Under the pieces are notes generated by a model. It saw nothing but the letters and a program-made list of their open reading frames with translations, did no database searches and was not told where the DNA came from. 64,000 bases of DNA. Origin: Shewanella sp. MR-4. Its GTDB lineage: Bacteria; Pseudomonadota; Gammaproteobacteria; Enterobacterales; Shewanellaceae. Positions within the stretch are counted from its first letter, which is position 1; the number at the start of each line of letters is the position of its first letter. The translations under genes and the position numbers were made by a program. Positions 46,254-54,125 of the stretch are shown piece after piece. The stretch lies in assembly GCF_000014685.1 (NCBI RefSeq), contig NC_008321.1, positions 3,531,001 through 3,595,000 of the forward strand, in the 5' to 3' direction.

Positions 46254-48827
46254 TTATTGCTCGAATACCAACTCACCACCGGCGCAACTGACCTTAATAG
46301 GTTTGCCGGGCAGTAAATCGCCACGCAGTAATTTTTGCGCTAATGGGTTTTCCATCTCTTGCTGCAAGGCACGTTTCAGCGGTCTTGCGCCATAGACTGG
46401 GTCGAAACCAATTTCGGCGATTAACGATAATGCCTCGTCGGTGATCTCCAGCGTATAGTCTTTCTCTGCCAAACGCTTACGTAATGAAGCAATTTGGATA
46501 GATGCAATATGCTTGATATTTTCCGCATCCAAGGGATGGAATACCACTGACTCGTCGATCCGGTTTAGAAACTCGGGTCTAAAGCTATGGGTAACCACAT
46601 TCATCACCGCGCTCTTCATTTCGCTATAACTTAGGTGACCGAATCCTTCTTGGATAATGTCAGAGCCTAAGTTTGAGGTCATGATGATCACCGTATTTCT
46701 AAAGTCGACGGTACGGCCTTGACCATCGGTTAAGCGGCCATCGTCTAACACCTGCAGTAAAATGTTGAACACGTCTGGGTGAGCCTTTTCCACCTCATCG
46801 AGCAATATCACCGAATAAGGCTTACGGCGTACCGCTTCGGTTAAGTAACCGCCCTCTTCATAGCCGACATAGCCTGGAGGCGCCCCCACTAAACGGGAAA
46901 CCGCGTGTTTCTCCATAAATTCAGACATGTCGATGCGCACTAAGGCCGATTCCGTATCGAAGAGGAACTTAGCCAACGACTTACACAACTCAGTTTTACC
47001 CACACCGGTTGGTCCTAAGAACAGGAACGAACCAATAGGACGATTCGGGTCGGCAAGTCCTGCGCGGCTACGGCGAATCGCATTGGCCACCGCATCCACG
47101 GCTTCGTTTTGGCCAATCACCCGCTCATGCAGTGCCACTTCCATTTGCAGCAGCTTTTCACGCTCGCCTTCAAGCATCTTAGAAACCGGAATGCCCGTCG
47201 CCTTTGATAACACTTCGGCAATTTCTAAGTCAGTAACTTTATTGCGTAGCAGCGTCATGTCCTGCATCTCGGCTTGCGAAGCTAAGTCCAGTTGCTTTTC
47301 AAGCTCGGGAATACGGCCATATTGCAGCTCGGACATACGGGTCAAGTCGCCCGCGCGGCGCGCCACCTCTAAATCCATCCGCGCCTGCTCAAGGTCGGCT
47401 TTAATATGCTGAGTCCCTGCAAGCGCCGCTTTTTCGGTGCGCCAGATTTCATTAAGCTCCGACGCCTTAGCCTCAACTTCATGCAACTCGACACGTAAAT
47501 GTTCGAGTCGACGGCGGCTCGCCTCATCGTTTTCTTTTGCTAATGCCTGCTCTTCCAGTTTCAACTGGATTGCACGGCGCTCCAATCTGTCTAGGGATTC
47601 AGGCTTAGAATCCATCTGCATACGGATGCTCGACGCCGCCTCATCAATCAAGTCGATGGCTTTATCGGGTAATTTACGGTCCGACACATAGCGGTGCGAC
47701 ATGGTGGCCGCCGCCACAATCGCCGGATCGGTAATTTCCACATGGTGATGCAGCTCGTAACGCTCTTTGAGACCACGCAAAATCGCGATGGTATCTTCAA
47801 CGCTAGGCTCATCCACTAATACTTTTTGGAAGCGGCGCTCAAGGGCGGCATCCTTTTCAATATATTGACGATATTCGTCCAGAGTGGTCGCGCCCACACA
47901 GTGAAGATCGCCACGGGCCAGTGCAGGCTTTAACATATTGCCCGCATCCATGGCGCCATCGCCTTTACCCGCGCCCACCATAGTGTGCAGCTCGTCGATA
48001 AAGAGGATCACTTGGCCTTCTTCCTGCGCCAGCTCGTTAAGCACGGCTTTTAAACGCTCTTCAAACTCGCCACGATATTTAGCGCCCGCAATCAGTGCGC
48101 CCATGTCTAAGGATAAAACGCGTTTATTTTTAATCCCTTCAGGCACTTCACCGTTCACAATTCGCTGCGCGAGGCCTTCAACAATCGCGGTTTTACCCAC
48201 GCCAGGCTCACCAATCAGCACAGGGTTGTTTTTACTACGGCGTTGCAGCACTTGAATGGTGCGACGGATTTCATCGTCGCGACCAATCACAGGGTCAAGT
48301 TTGCCTTGCTCGGCACGCTCAGTGAGATCGACGGTAAACTTTTTCAGCGCTTGGCGTTGATCTTCCGCGTTAGGATCATCCACATTCTGACCGCCGCGCA
48401 CTTGCTCAATGGTTTGCTCGAGCAGCTCTTTGGTGGCGCCTGATTTCTTTAAGCATTGCGCCAAGGCATCGCTGCCTTCGAGTGCCGCTAAGACAAACAA
48501 CTCACTGGAGATATATTTGTCTTTGCGCTTTTGCGCCAACTTGTCGCACAGGTTTAATAGGCGAATTAAACCTTGGGATAATTGTACATCGCCACCAGTG
48601 CCTTCGACCTGCGGGAGACGTTCAAGCTCTTGGCTCAACAGCGAGCGCAGCGCACTCACCCGAATGCCAGCTTGGGTTAATAAAGGATGGATAGAACCAG
48701 AATCCTGGTTCAGCAGCGCCATCATCAAATGTAACGGTTCGATAAACTGATGATCACGCCCGAGCGCGAGCGACTGGGCATCTGAGATGGCAAGCTGAAA
48801 TTTATTGGTCATACGATCGAGTCGCAT
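46254..48827 (-). CDS. clpB: Disaggregase chaperone ClpB
   Basis: Hexameric AAA+ protein that dissolves heat-aggregated proteins with DnaK. 857 residues, identical in length to E. coli ClpB. N-terminal Clp repeat domain (1-150); first AAA domain with Walker A GEPGVGKT near 206 and LFIDELHTMVG; a long coiled-coil M domain (about 400-530); second AAA domain with GPTGVGKT near 605 and VILLDEVEKAHPDV. No ClpP-binding IGF/L tripeptide is seen. ATG at 48827 with AGGAGG upstream. A near-perfect sigma-32 promoter lies 50 bp upstream, and rluD-pgeF precede it on the same strand. Confidence 0.98.
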   Translation of the reverse strand: MRLDRMTNKFQLAISDAQSLALGRDHQFIEPLHLMMALLNQDSGSIHPLLTQAGIRVSALRSLLSQELERLPQVEGTGGDVQLSQGLIRLLNLCDKLAQKRKDKYISSELFVLAALEGSDALAQCLKKSGATKELLEQTIEQVRGGQNVDDPNAEDQRQALKKFTVDLTERAEQGKLDPVIGRDDEIRRTIQVLQRRSKNNPVLIGEPGVGKTAIVEGLAQRIVNGEVPEGIKNKRVLSLDMGALIAGAKYRGEFEERLKAVLNELAQEEGQVILFIDELHTMVGAGKGDGAMDAGNMLKPALARGDLHCVGATTLDEYRQYIEKDAALERRFQKVLVDEPSVEDTIAILRGLKERYELHHHVEITDPAIVAAATMSHRYVSDRKLPDKAIDLIDEAASSIRMQMDSKPESLDRLERRAIQLKLEEQALAKENDEASRRRLEHLRVELHEVEAKASELNEIWRTEKAALAGTQHIKADLEQARMDLEVARRAGDLTRMSELQYGRIPELEKQLDLASQAEMQDMTLLRNKVTDLEIAEVLSKATGIPVSKMLEGEREKLLQMEVALHERVIGQNEAVDAVANAIRRSRAGLADPNRPIGSFLFLGPTGVGKTELCKSLAKFLFDTESALVRIDMSEFMEKHAVSRLVGAPPGYVGYEEGGYLTEAVRRKPYSVILLDEVEKAHPDVFNILLQVLDDGRLTDGQGRTVDFRNTVIIMTSNLGSDIIQEGFGHLSYSEMKSAVMNVVTHSFRPEFLNRIDESVVFHPLDAENIKHIASIQIASLRKRLAEKDYTLEITDEALSLIAEIGFDPVYGARPLKRALQQEMENPLAQKLLRGDLLPGKPIKVSCAGGELVFEQ

Positions 48828-48876
48828 ACAGCCTCCTAAAACTCACAAATTTAGGTATAACATTTTGTTAGTTAAA

Positions 48877-48904
48877 AGATGGGGGCTATTTGACCGATTT
48901 CAAG
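48877..48904 (-). promoter_or_regulatory. Sigma-32 (heat-shock) promoter of clpB
   Basis: Minus strand CTTGAAA (-35, 48898-48904), 13-base spacer, CCCCATCT (-10, 48877-48884). It matches the RpoH consensus CTTGAAA / CCCCATnT almost exactly. Confidence 0.88.
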
Positions 48905-48945
48905 CAAGACGGCGGGAAATTAATACAAATTGTAGGGGAATAAAC

Positions 48946-49734
48946 CTAAGACTTAAGCCAGATCAATGAAGCCATGCGGCCAGTGATTTTATCTCGGCGA
49001 TAAGAGAAATAATCAGGGCTAGAGACAGTGCAAATATCGGCGCTGTAGACCTGCGTAATGCCAAGTTTCTTTAAGCGCAATTTGGCTAATCCGATAATAT
49101 CGGCAAGGTATTTGTCTGGCTTAGTTGACTGACATTGAGCAACAAAGCAGTTTGCGGCGTTTGGATCTGTTGCCATAAAGGCAGCACGCACCTCGGCGCC
49201 AACCTCAAAGGTCTTGGGCCCAATTGCTGGCCCTAGATAAGCAATCAGCTCGCTTGGCTTAGAGGCAAACTTAGCCACACTCGCCTCTATTACACCATCA
49301 CAGAGTCCGCGCCAGCCGGCATGGGCAGCGGCAACTTCAGTACCTTGTTGATTACACAGAAGTACTGGCAAACAATCGGCGGTCATCACCACACACACCC
49401 GTCCAGCGAGGTCGGTGTAGCTGGCATCGGCCACCAAAGGTGGCGTATCTTGCGAGGTCACACTCTCTGATTGAGCTTTTGGGGCAAGATTGATTGGGGC
49501 GATATCGGCCAAATCAATCACCTGAGTGCCATGGACTTGCTCCAACCACACAGGCTCAGTCGCAAGGCATAACTGCTTCGCCAAAATACCACGATTAGCC
49601 AATACCTGCTGCGGCGCATCCCCCACATGCAGCCCTAAGTTCAGGCTATCGTAGGGCGCGAGACTCACACCGCCGTAGCGGTCAGTCATCGCAATTGCCA
49701 CATTATCCGGTACAGGCCAATCGTGACGCAGCAT
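48946..49734 (-). CDS. pgeF: Peptidoglycan editing factor PgeF (multicopper-oxidase-like YfiH)
   Basis: 262 residues, DUF152 family. Removes wrongly incorporated amino acids from UDP-MurNAc intermediates in E. coli; also reported as a polyphenol oxidase-like zinc protein. Signatures: TDRYGGVSLAPYDSLNLGLHVGD near the start, TADCLPVLL, AAHAGWRGL and YLGPAIGPKTFEVG; the C-H-H metal set sits in these. ATG three bases after the rluD stop, without a clear ribosome site, so translation is probably coupled to rluD. Confidence 0.92.
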   Translation of the reverse strand: MLRHDWPVPDNVAIAMTDRYGGVSLAPYDSLNLGLHVGDAPQQVLANRGILAKQLCLATEPVWLEQVHGTQVIDLADIAPINLAPKAQSESVTSQDTPPLVADASYTDLAGRVCVVMTADCLPVLLCNQQGTEVAAAHAGWRGLCDGVIEASVAKFASKPSELIAYLGPAIGPKTFEVGAEVRAAFMATDPNAANCFVAQCQSTKPDKYLADIIGLAKLRLKKLGITQVYSADICTVSSPDYFSYRRDKITGRMASLIWLKS

Positions 49735-49737
49735 AGC

Positions 49738-50709
49738 TTAGTACTCGACTGGGTGTTCTAAGGTGTCTTGACGCAGCGCCTTAGTCAAAATAACCATGTC
49801 TTCTGGGATAGGTGCTGTCCAGCTCATGATTTCACAAGTCACAGGATGCGCTAACTCCAGACGCACCGCATGCAGTGCTTGGCGTTTAAAGTTTTTCAGG
49901 ATCTCGAAAAACTCTGGGCTTGCCGCCTTGGGTGGTTTTGGACGACCACCATAAACAGGATCGCCCACCAGCACATGGCCGATATACGCCATATGCACAC
50001 GAATTTGGTGAGTACGGCCCGATTCTAAACGCAATCTTAAACGGGTGTGATTACGGAATTTTTCCGCAACACGGTAATGGGTCACCGCGGGTTTGCCCGA
50101 ATGATGCACCGCCATGTGGGTACGTTTTGTCGGATGACGACCAATAGGCTCATCGACTGTACCGCCCGCCGTCATAGTGCCGAGGACAATCGCCTCATAC
50201 TCACGGGTGATTTCACGGGCTTGCAACGCGGCAACTAAGTGAGTTTGTGCTTCTACCGTTTTGGCCACCACCATCAAACCTGTAGTGTCTTTATCCAAAC
50301 GATGCACAATACCCGCACGTGGCACGTGCTCGATATTAGGGCAATGATGTAGCAGGGCGTTCATCAAAGTGCCATCGGCATTGCCAGCACCGGGGTGAAC
50401 CACTAAGCCCGCTTGTTTATTGATGACTAAGATATCATCGTCTTCATAGACAATATCCAGCTCAATAGCTTGTGCGGCCGCATGCACTTCTTCTTCGAGC
50501 GTGGCATTAATTTCAATGCGTTGCAGCTCGAATACCTTTTCGCGCGGCTTATTGACCATCACGCCATCGACATAGACTGCATCAGATAGGATCCATTCCT
50601 TGATGCGCGTGCGCGAGTAATCTGGGAACAACTCAGCCAGTGCTTGATCCAATCTCAGGCCAGTTTGTGTTGCCGAAATCTCGCTTTTTAGATTAATCTC
50701 TTGTGTCAT
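49738..50709 (-). CDS. rluD: 23S rRNA pseudouridine(1911/1915/1917) synthase
   Basis: 323 residues. N-terminal S4 RNA-binding domain (LRLDQALAELFPDYSRTRIKEWI) and RluA-type catalytic domain with the active-site Asp in HRLDKDTTGLMV; also RTHQIRVHMAYIGHVLVGDPVYGG. Modifies helix 69 of 23S rRNA. First gene of rluD-pgeF-clpB and divergent from bamD, as in E. coli. ATG at 50709, with AGGAACC upstream on the coding strand not forming a strong Shine-Dalgarno. Confidence 0.96.
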   Translation of the reverse strand: MTQEINLKSEISATQTGLRLDQALAELFPDYSRTRIKEWILSDAVYVDGVMVNKPREKVFELQRIEINATLEEEVHAAAQAIELDIVYEDDDILVINKQAGLVVHPGAGNADGTLMNALLHHCPNIEHVPRAGIVHRLDKDTTGLMVVAKTVEAQTHLVAALQAREITREYEAIVLGTMTAGGTVDEPIGRHPTKRTHMAVHHSGKPAVTHYRVAEKFRNHTRLRLRLESGRTHQIRVHMAYIGHVLVGDPVYGGRPKPPKAASPEFFEILKNFKRQALHAVRLELAHPVTCEIMSWTAPIPEDMVILTKALRQDTLEHPVEY

Positions 50710-50710
50710 A

Positions 50711-50738
50711 GGAACCGTATCCCCATTTTGGGGTCAAA
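50711..50738 (+). promoter_or_regulatory. Sigma-E-like promoter for bamD
   Basis: GGAACCG (50711-50717), 15-base spacer, GTCAAA (50733-50738): close to RpoE consensus GGAACTT / GTCAAA. It starts two bases from the divergent rluD ATG. E. coli bamD (yfiO) is a known sigma-E target. Confidence 0.6.
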
Positions 50739-50831
50739 AAATGTGTGCTATCTGTTACAATCGAATGCTTTCTATTTTATCGTGAAATGGAAAAATTCTT
50801 AACTACAACTTATAAAGAATTGAATTCAAGT

Positions 50832-51593
50832 ATGTATAAATTCTCCAAAGGCTTAACCTTAGTCCTATTTTCGCTAGCGTTATCAGCCTGTAGTAGCAGT
50901 CCTGAAGATAACGATATTGCCGCCAAAACCTCACCTGATGTGCTCTATTCTCAGGCAAGAACCTCCATGGAACTTGGCAATTACTCTAAAGCCGTCCGTT
51001 CATTGGAAGCGTTAGACTCACGCTTCCCCTTCGGACCACATAAAACTCAGGTTCAATTGGATCTGATTTATGCCTATTACAAAATGGATGATGTTGCCTC
51101 TGGCATTGCCAACATTGACAGATTCATCCGCTTAAACCCCACTCACCCTGATATCGATTATGTCTACTATATGCGTGGACTCGTCAATATGCAGGCGGAC
51201 AGCTATCTGTTCCACGATATGTTAAATATCGATAGAACCGACCGCGATCCTAAAAATGCCCAAGATGCCTTTAAGGATTTTGATCGTTTAATCAAAACCT
51301 ATCCCAACAGCAAGTATGCTGCCGATGCACAAAAACGCATGTTGTCGCTGAAAAACCGTTTAGCAAAATATTCCATTCAAGTTGCTGAGTATTACCTCAA
51401 AATGAATGCTTGGAGTGCTGCGGCCGTTCGTGCTCAATCTGTGTTGGAAACATATCCCGGCACCCCTTCAACGGAGCGGGCACTGGAGATTATGGCAGAA
51501 GCTTATGGCGAGTTAGGTCAGAACCAACTGAAGCAAAACGTGCTCATGGTAATGCAAGCTAACTTCCCAAACAACGAAATCTTATCGAACTAA
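50832..51593 (+). CDS. bamD: Outer-membrane assembly lipoprotein BamD
   Basis: 253 residues from the ATG at 50832; the open frame extends upstream, but only this start gives a proper lipoprotein signal (MYKFSKGLTLVLFSLALSAC, acylated cysteine 20). Five TPR-like repeats follow: LYSQARTSMELGNYSKAVRSLEALD, FGPHKTQVQLDLIYAYYKM, YVYYMRGLVN, and AADAQKRMLSL. Essential partner of BamA in inserting outer-membrane proteins. Divergent from rluD; terminator at 51598. Confidence 0.95.
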   Translation: MYKFSKGLTLVLFSLALSACSSSPEDNDIAAKTSPDVLYSQARTSMELGNYSKAVRSLEALDSRFPFGPHKTQVQLDLIYAYYKMDDVASGIANIDRFIRLNPTHPDIDYVYYMRGLVNMQADSYLFHDMLNIDRTDRDPKNAQDAFKDFDRLIKTYPNSKYAADAQKRMLSLKNRLAKYSIQVAEYYLKMNAWSAAAVRAQSVLETYPGTPSTERALEIMAEAYGELGQNQLKQNVLMVMQANFPNNEILSN

Positions 51594-51597
51594 GCGT

Positions 51598-51627
51598 AAA
51601 TGCCCCTTTATAAGGGGCATTTTTTTA
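51598..51627 (+). terminator. Terminator of bamD
   Basis: AAATGCCCCTTTA-TAAGGGGCATTTTTTT: a perfect stem with a tract of seven T's, directly after the stop. Confidence 0.93.
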
Positions 51628-51773
51628 ACCTTGGCTTCTCCTTTACCACACTTTAGTGACTAGGGTTATCAAGCACTCAAGCTTCCCATCATCCCTTAAT
51701 CAGTCAAGAAATACCCTATTCGTGTAAAACTTACCCAACCGCACCACTTTTTACATTATTTCGTAAAAATCAG

Positions 51774-51802
51774 TTGACTCAAAAGCCGAAAAGCCTTTAA
51801 AT
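51774..51802 (+). promoter_or_regulatory. Promoter of the tRNA cluster
   Basis: TTGACT (51774-51779), 17 bases, TTAAAT (51797-51802), followed by a GC-rich GCGCCCG discriminator. It lies 10 bp before the tRNA-Phe gene. Confidence 0.65.
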
Positions 51803-51812
51803 TGCGCCCGTC

Positions 51813-51888
51813 GCCCGAATAGCTCAGTCGGTAGAGCAGAGGATTGAAAATCCTCGTGTCCCTGGTTCGATTCCGGGTTCGGGCACCA
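51813..51888 (+). tRNA. tRNA-Phe (GAA)
   Basis: 76 nt with encoded CCA. Acceptor GCCCGAA / TTCGGGC, D-arm AGCTCAGTCGGTAGAGC, anticodon stem-loop GAGGATTGAAAATCCTC with GAA, T-arm CTGGTTCGATTCCGG. Confidence 0.97.
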
Positions 51889-51943
51889 TCTTTAAATTGG
51901 TTGCCTCAGCGACCAGTGTTAAAGAATCGCAATAAAGTACAGT

Positions 51944-52030
51944 GCAGGTGTGGTGGAATTGGTAGACACGCCAGCTTCAGGTGCTGGTGCCCTTACGGGC
52001 GTGGAGGTTCAAGTCCTCTCACCTGTACCA
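51944..52030 (+). tRNA. tRNA-Leu (CAG), copy 1
   Basis: 87 nt with encoded CCA and a long variable arm (class II). Acceptor GCAGGTG / CACCTGT; anticodon loop TTCAGGT between CCAGC and GCTGG gives CAG; T-arm GAGGTTCAAGTCCTC. Confidence 0.96.
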
Positions 52031-52073
52031 AATTGCGATTCAAGTTTAATTCGACACAGCGTCGAATACCAAT

Positions 52074-52160
52074 GCAGATGTGGTGGAATTGGTAGACACG
52101 CCAGCTTCAGGTGCTGGTGCCCTTGCGGGCGTGGAGGTTCAAGTCCTCTCATCTGTACCA
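52074..52160 (+). tRNA. tRNA-Leu (CAG), copy 2
   Basis: Nearly identical to copy 1. It differs in the acceptor stem as a compensated pair (GCAGATG / CATCTGT) and by one base in the variable arm (TTGCGGG for TTACGGG). Same anticodon CAG. Confidence 0.96.
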
Positions 52161-52166
52161 ACATTT

Positions 52167-52192
52167 AAACCTCGCTAAGCGAGGTTTTTTTG
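52167..52192 (+). terminator. Terminator of the tRNA cluster
   Basis: AAACCTCGC-TAA-GCGAGGTTTTTTT, seven bases after the last tRNA. Confidence 0.93.
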
Positions 52193-52324
52193 TATCTGCG
52201 ATTAAATTTCCTTAAATAACCAACCTCTTTTAGCATATTTGCTATAACTATTCATACAGACTCATCATAGGGATAGCTCGAGCTCTGCCTAAAAGGACTC
52301 CCTTGCTTTACTAAGGAAATCCAT

Positions 52325-53950
52325 ATGAATGGTCTTCAAATAAAACAAAAGATGTTTATTGGCATTCTCGTGCCACTTGTTATGCTTCTAACTATCGGTT
52401 TTATCGCTATCAACATGATGGGAAAAATCGAATATGGTGTCGAACGTATCTATAACGACCGAGTCGTCCCCCTCGATGATCTTAAAGTTATTGCGGATAA
52501 ATATGCCGTCGATGTGATTGATGCGGTGAACAAAGCCAATGCTGGCGGTATTAGTGCTTCAGAAACTATCAATGCACTCGATAGCGCCAAATCCATTGTA
52601 GATCAACGCTGGCATAAGTATCTCGCCACAGAGCTCACCAAAGAAGAGTCTCAACTCGCGCAACAAGCCGAACGTTTATTCATTCCCGCCAATGGGCAAA
52701 TAGAACAATTAATCGCTTATCTCAGAGGAGTTAATGGTGATGTCGTTCATAAGCTGAATGACAAAATATTGCCTCTATATCAAGCCATAGACCCTATCAG
52801 CGGTAAAGTCTCCGAACTTATCGATCTACAAATTAAGATTGCTGGGCAAGAAAGAGATAGCGTAAAAAGTATCTATCAATCATCCATTTCCATATTTATT
52901 ATTCTCGCAGGGATGGCAATGCTGATCAGCATAGTGATTGGACTCTGGGTCAATCGCAGTGTGATGAATCCTATTCGCGATATAGTTCAAAACCTGAAAA
53001 TCATTCGGCAAGACTCGGATCTCACGGTGAAGTTTAAAACCTTCAACGATGATGAGCTCGGGCAGATCTCCACTAGCCTCACCCAAGTTATCGAGCACTT
53101 ACGGGGGATCTTACACTCTATCGCCGAAGCCGCGAATACGGTGAATAGCTCGGCCACTGAGTTAGGTAGTTTTACCCAAGAAACCAACAAACGCATGCAG
53201 CAGCAACAGGCGGAAACCGAACAAACCGCCACCGCCATGAATGAGATGACGGCCACGGTCGCCGAGGTGGCTCAAAGCGCCGCCGCAGCAGCGGATTCAG
53301 CTAAGGATGCCGATAATTACGCAGCCAATGGTAATCACATTGTGATGCAGTCCATCACCAGCATGTCGCAACTTTCTGAGCAAATTCAAAAAACGGCGCA
53401 AGTGATTGGCTTTTTATCCAATGAAAGTCAAAACATCGGCCGAGTATTAGATGTGATCAAAAGCATTGCCGAACAAACCAATCTACTGGCACTCAATGCA
53501 GCCATTGAAGCCGCCCGCGCCGGAGAGCAAGGCCGAGGCTTTGCGGTGGTCGCCGACGAAGTCCGGACATTGGCGCAGCGCACCCAAAAATCAACCCAAG
53601 AAATTGAAGCGATGATCGCCACTCTGCAGCAAGGAGTTAAAGAAGCCGTGAATGCGATGGAAGTGGGGATCAATCAAGTCGATGATGCCAACGATAAGGC
53701 GAATCAAGCTGGTCAAGCTTTAAAAGAGATTGTCGCGTCCGTCGATAACATCACTGAGCTAAATACCCATATCGCTACGGCTGCCGAGGAGCAAAGTAGC
53801 GTCGCCGAGAGCATAAACCGTAGCATTATTGCCATTAGCGATATTTCCGAACACTCCACAAATTCGGCCTTAGAGTTGAGTGAGTCGGTGATGAATCTGA
53901 CTAAGCTTGCCAACAGTATGCGTAATCAGGTGAGTGCATTCAGACTCTAG
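52325..53950 (+). CDS. Methyl-accepting chemotaxis protein (4HB-type sensor)
   Basis: 541 residues. N-terminal membrane helix (MFIGILVPLVMLLTIGFIA), a helical periplasmic segment of about 150 residues consistent with a four-helix-bundle ligand domain, second helix (SIFIILAGMAMLISIVIGLWV), HAMP (NRSVMNPIRDIVQNL...), and a cytoplasmic signalling domain with the invariant hairpin SIAEQTNLLALNAAIEAARAGEQGRGFAVVADEVRTLA. It controls CheA and flagellar rotation. AAGGAAA precedes the ATG. No C-terminal CheR-binding pentapeptide of the NWETF type. The ligand is not predictable. Confidence 0.95.
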   Translation: MNGLQIKQKMFIGILVPLVMLLTIGFIAINMMGKIEYGVERIYNDRVVPLDDLKVIADKYAVDVIDAVNKANAGGISASETINALDSAKSIVDQRWHKYLATELTKEESQLAQQAERLFIPANGQIEQLIAYLRGVNGDVVHKLNDKILPLYQAIDPISGKVSELIDLQIKIAGQERDSVKSIYQSSISIFIILAGMAMLISIVIGLWVNRSVMNPIRDIVQNLKIIRQDSDLTVKFKTFNDDELGQISTSLTQVIEHLRGILHSIAEAANTVNSSATELGSFTQETNKRMQQQQAETEQTATAMNEMTATVAEVAQSAAAAADSAKDADNYAANGNHIVMQSITSMSQLSEQIQKTAQVIGFLSNESQNIGRVLDVIKSIAEQTNLLALNAAIEAARAGEQGRGFAVVADEVRTLAQRTQKSTQEIEAMIATLQQGVKEAVNAMEVGINQVDDANDKANQAGQALKEIVASVDNITELNTHIATAAEEQSSVAESINRSIIAISDISEHSTNSALELSESVMNLTKLANSMRNQVSAFRL

Positions 53951-53958
53951 TTCATTTT

Positions 53959-53983
53959 ACTGGCACAGGCCTGCTGTGCCAGT
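53959..53983 (+). terminator. Terminator of the chemotaxis receptor gene
   Basis: ACTGGCACAG-GCCTG-CTGTGCCAGT, a 10-bp stem followed by CTCTTT, eight bases after the stop. Confidence 0.75.
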
Positions 53984-54057
53984 CTCTTTGCTGATTATTC
54001 TGCTGACTTTTTATCTTTAGATGACATTCCGTCTAACAGTTTTTACTGTGATTTTTA

Positions 54058-54071
54058 TTGATCCAAATCAA
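54058..54071. promoter_or_regulatory. FNR/EtrA-type operator upstream of hmp
   Basis: TTGATCCAAATCAA, a perfect match to the FNR consensus TTGAT-N4-ATCAA, 55 bp before the hmp ATG. Shewanella EtrA recognises the same motif. Confidence 0.78.
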
Positions 54072-54125
54072 ATGAATCTTTAAACTCAGATAACATTCAT
54101 AAATAAGGCGTGTTAAGGATTCACT

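Noticed and set aside
51844..52168. Two frames of 72-83 codons over the tRNA genes
   Set aside because: They overlap tRNA-Phe and the tRNA-Leu genes, and look alike only because the tRNAs are duplicated.
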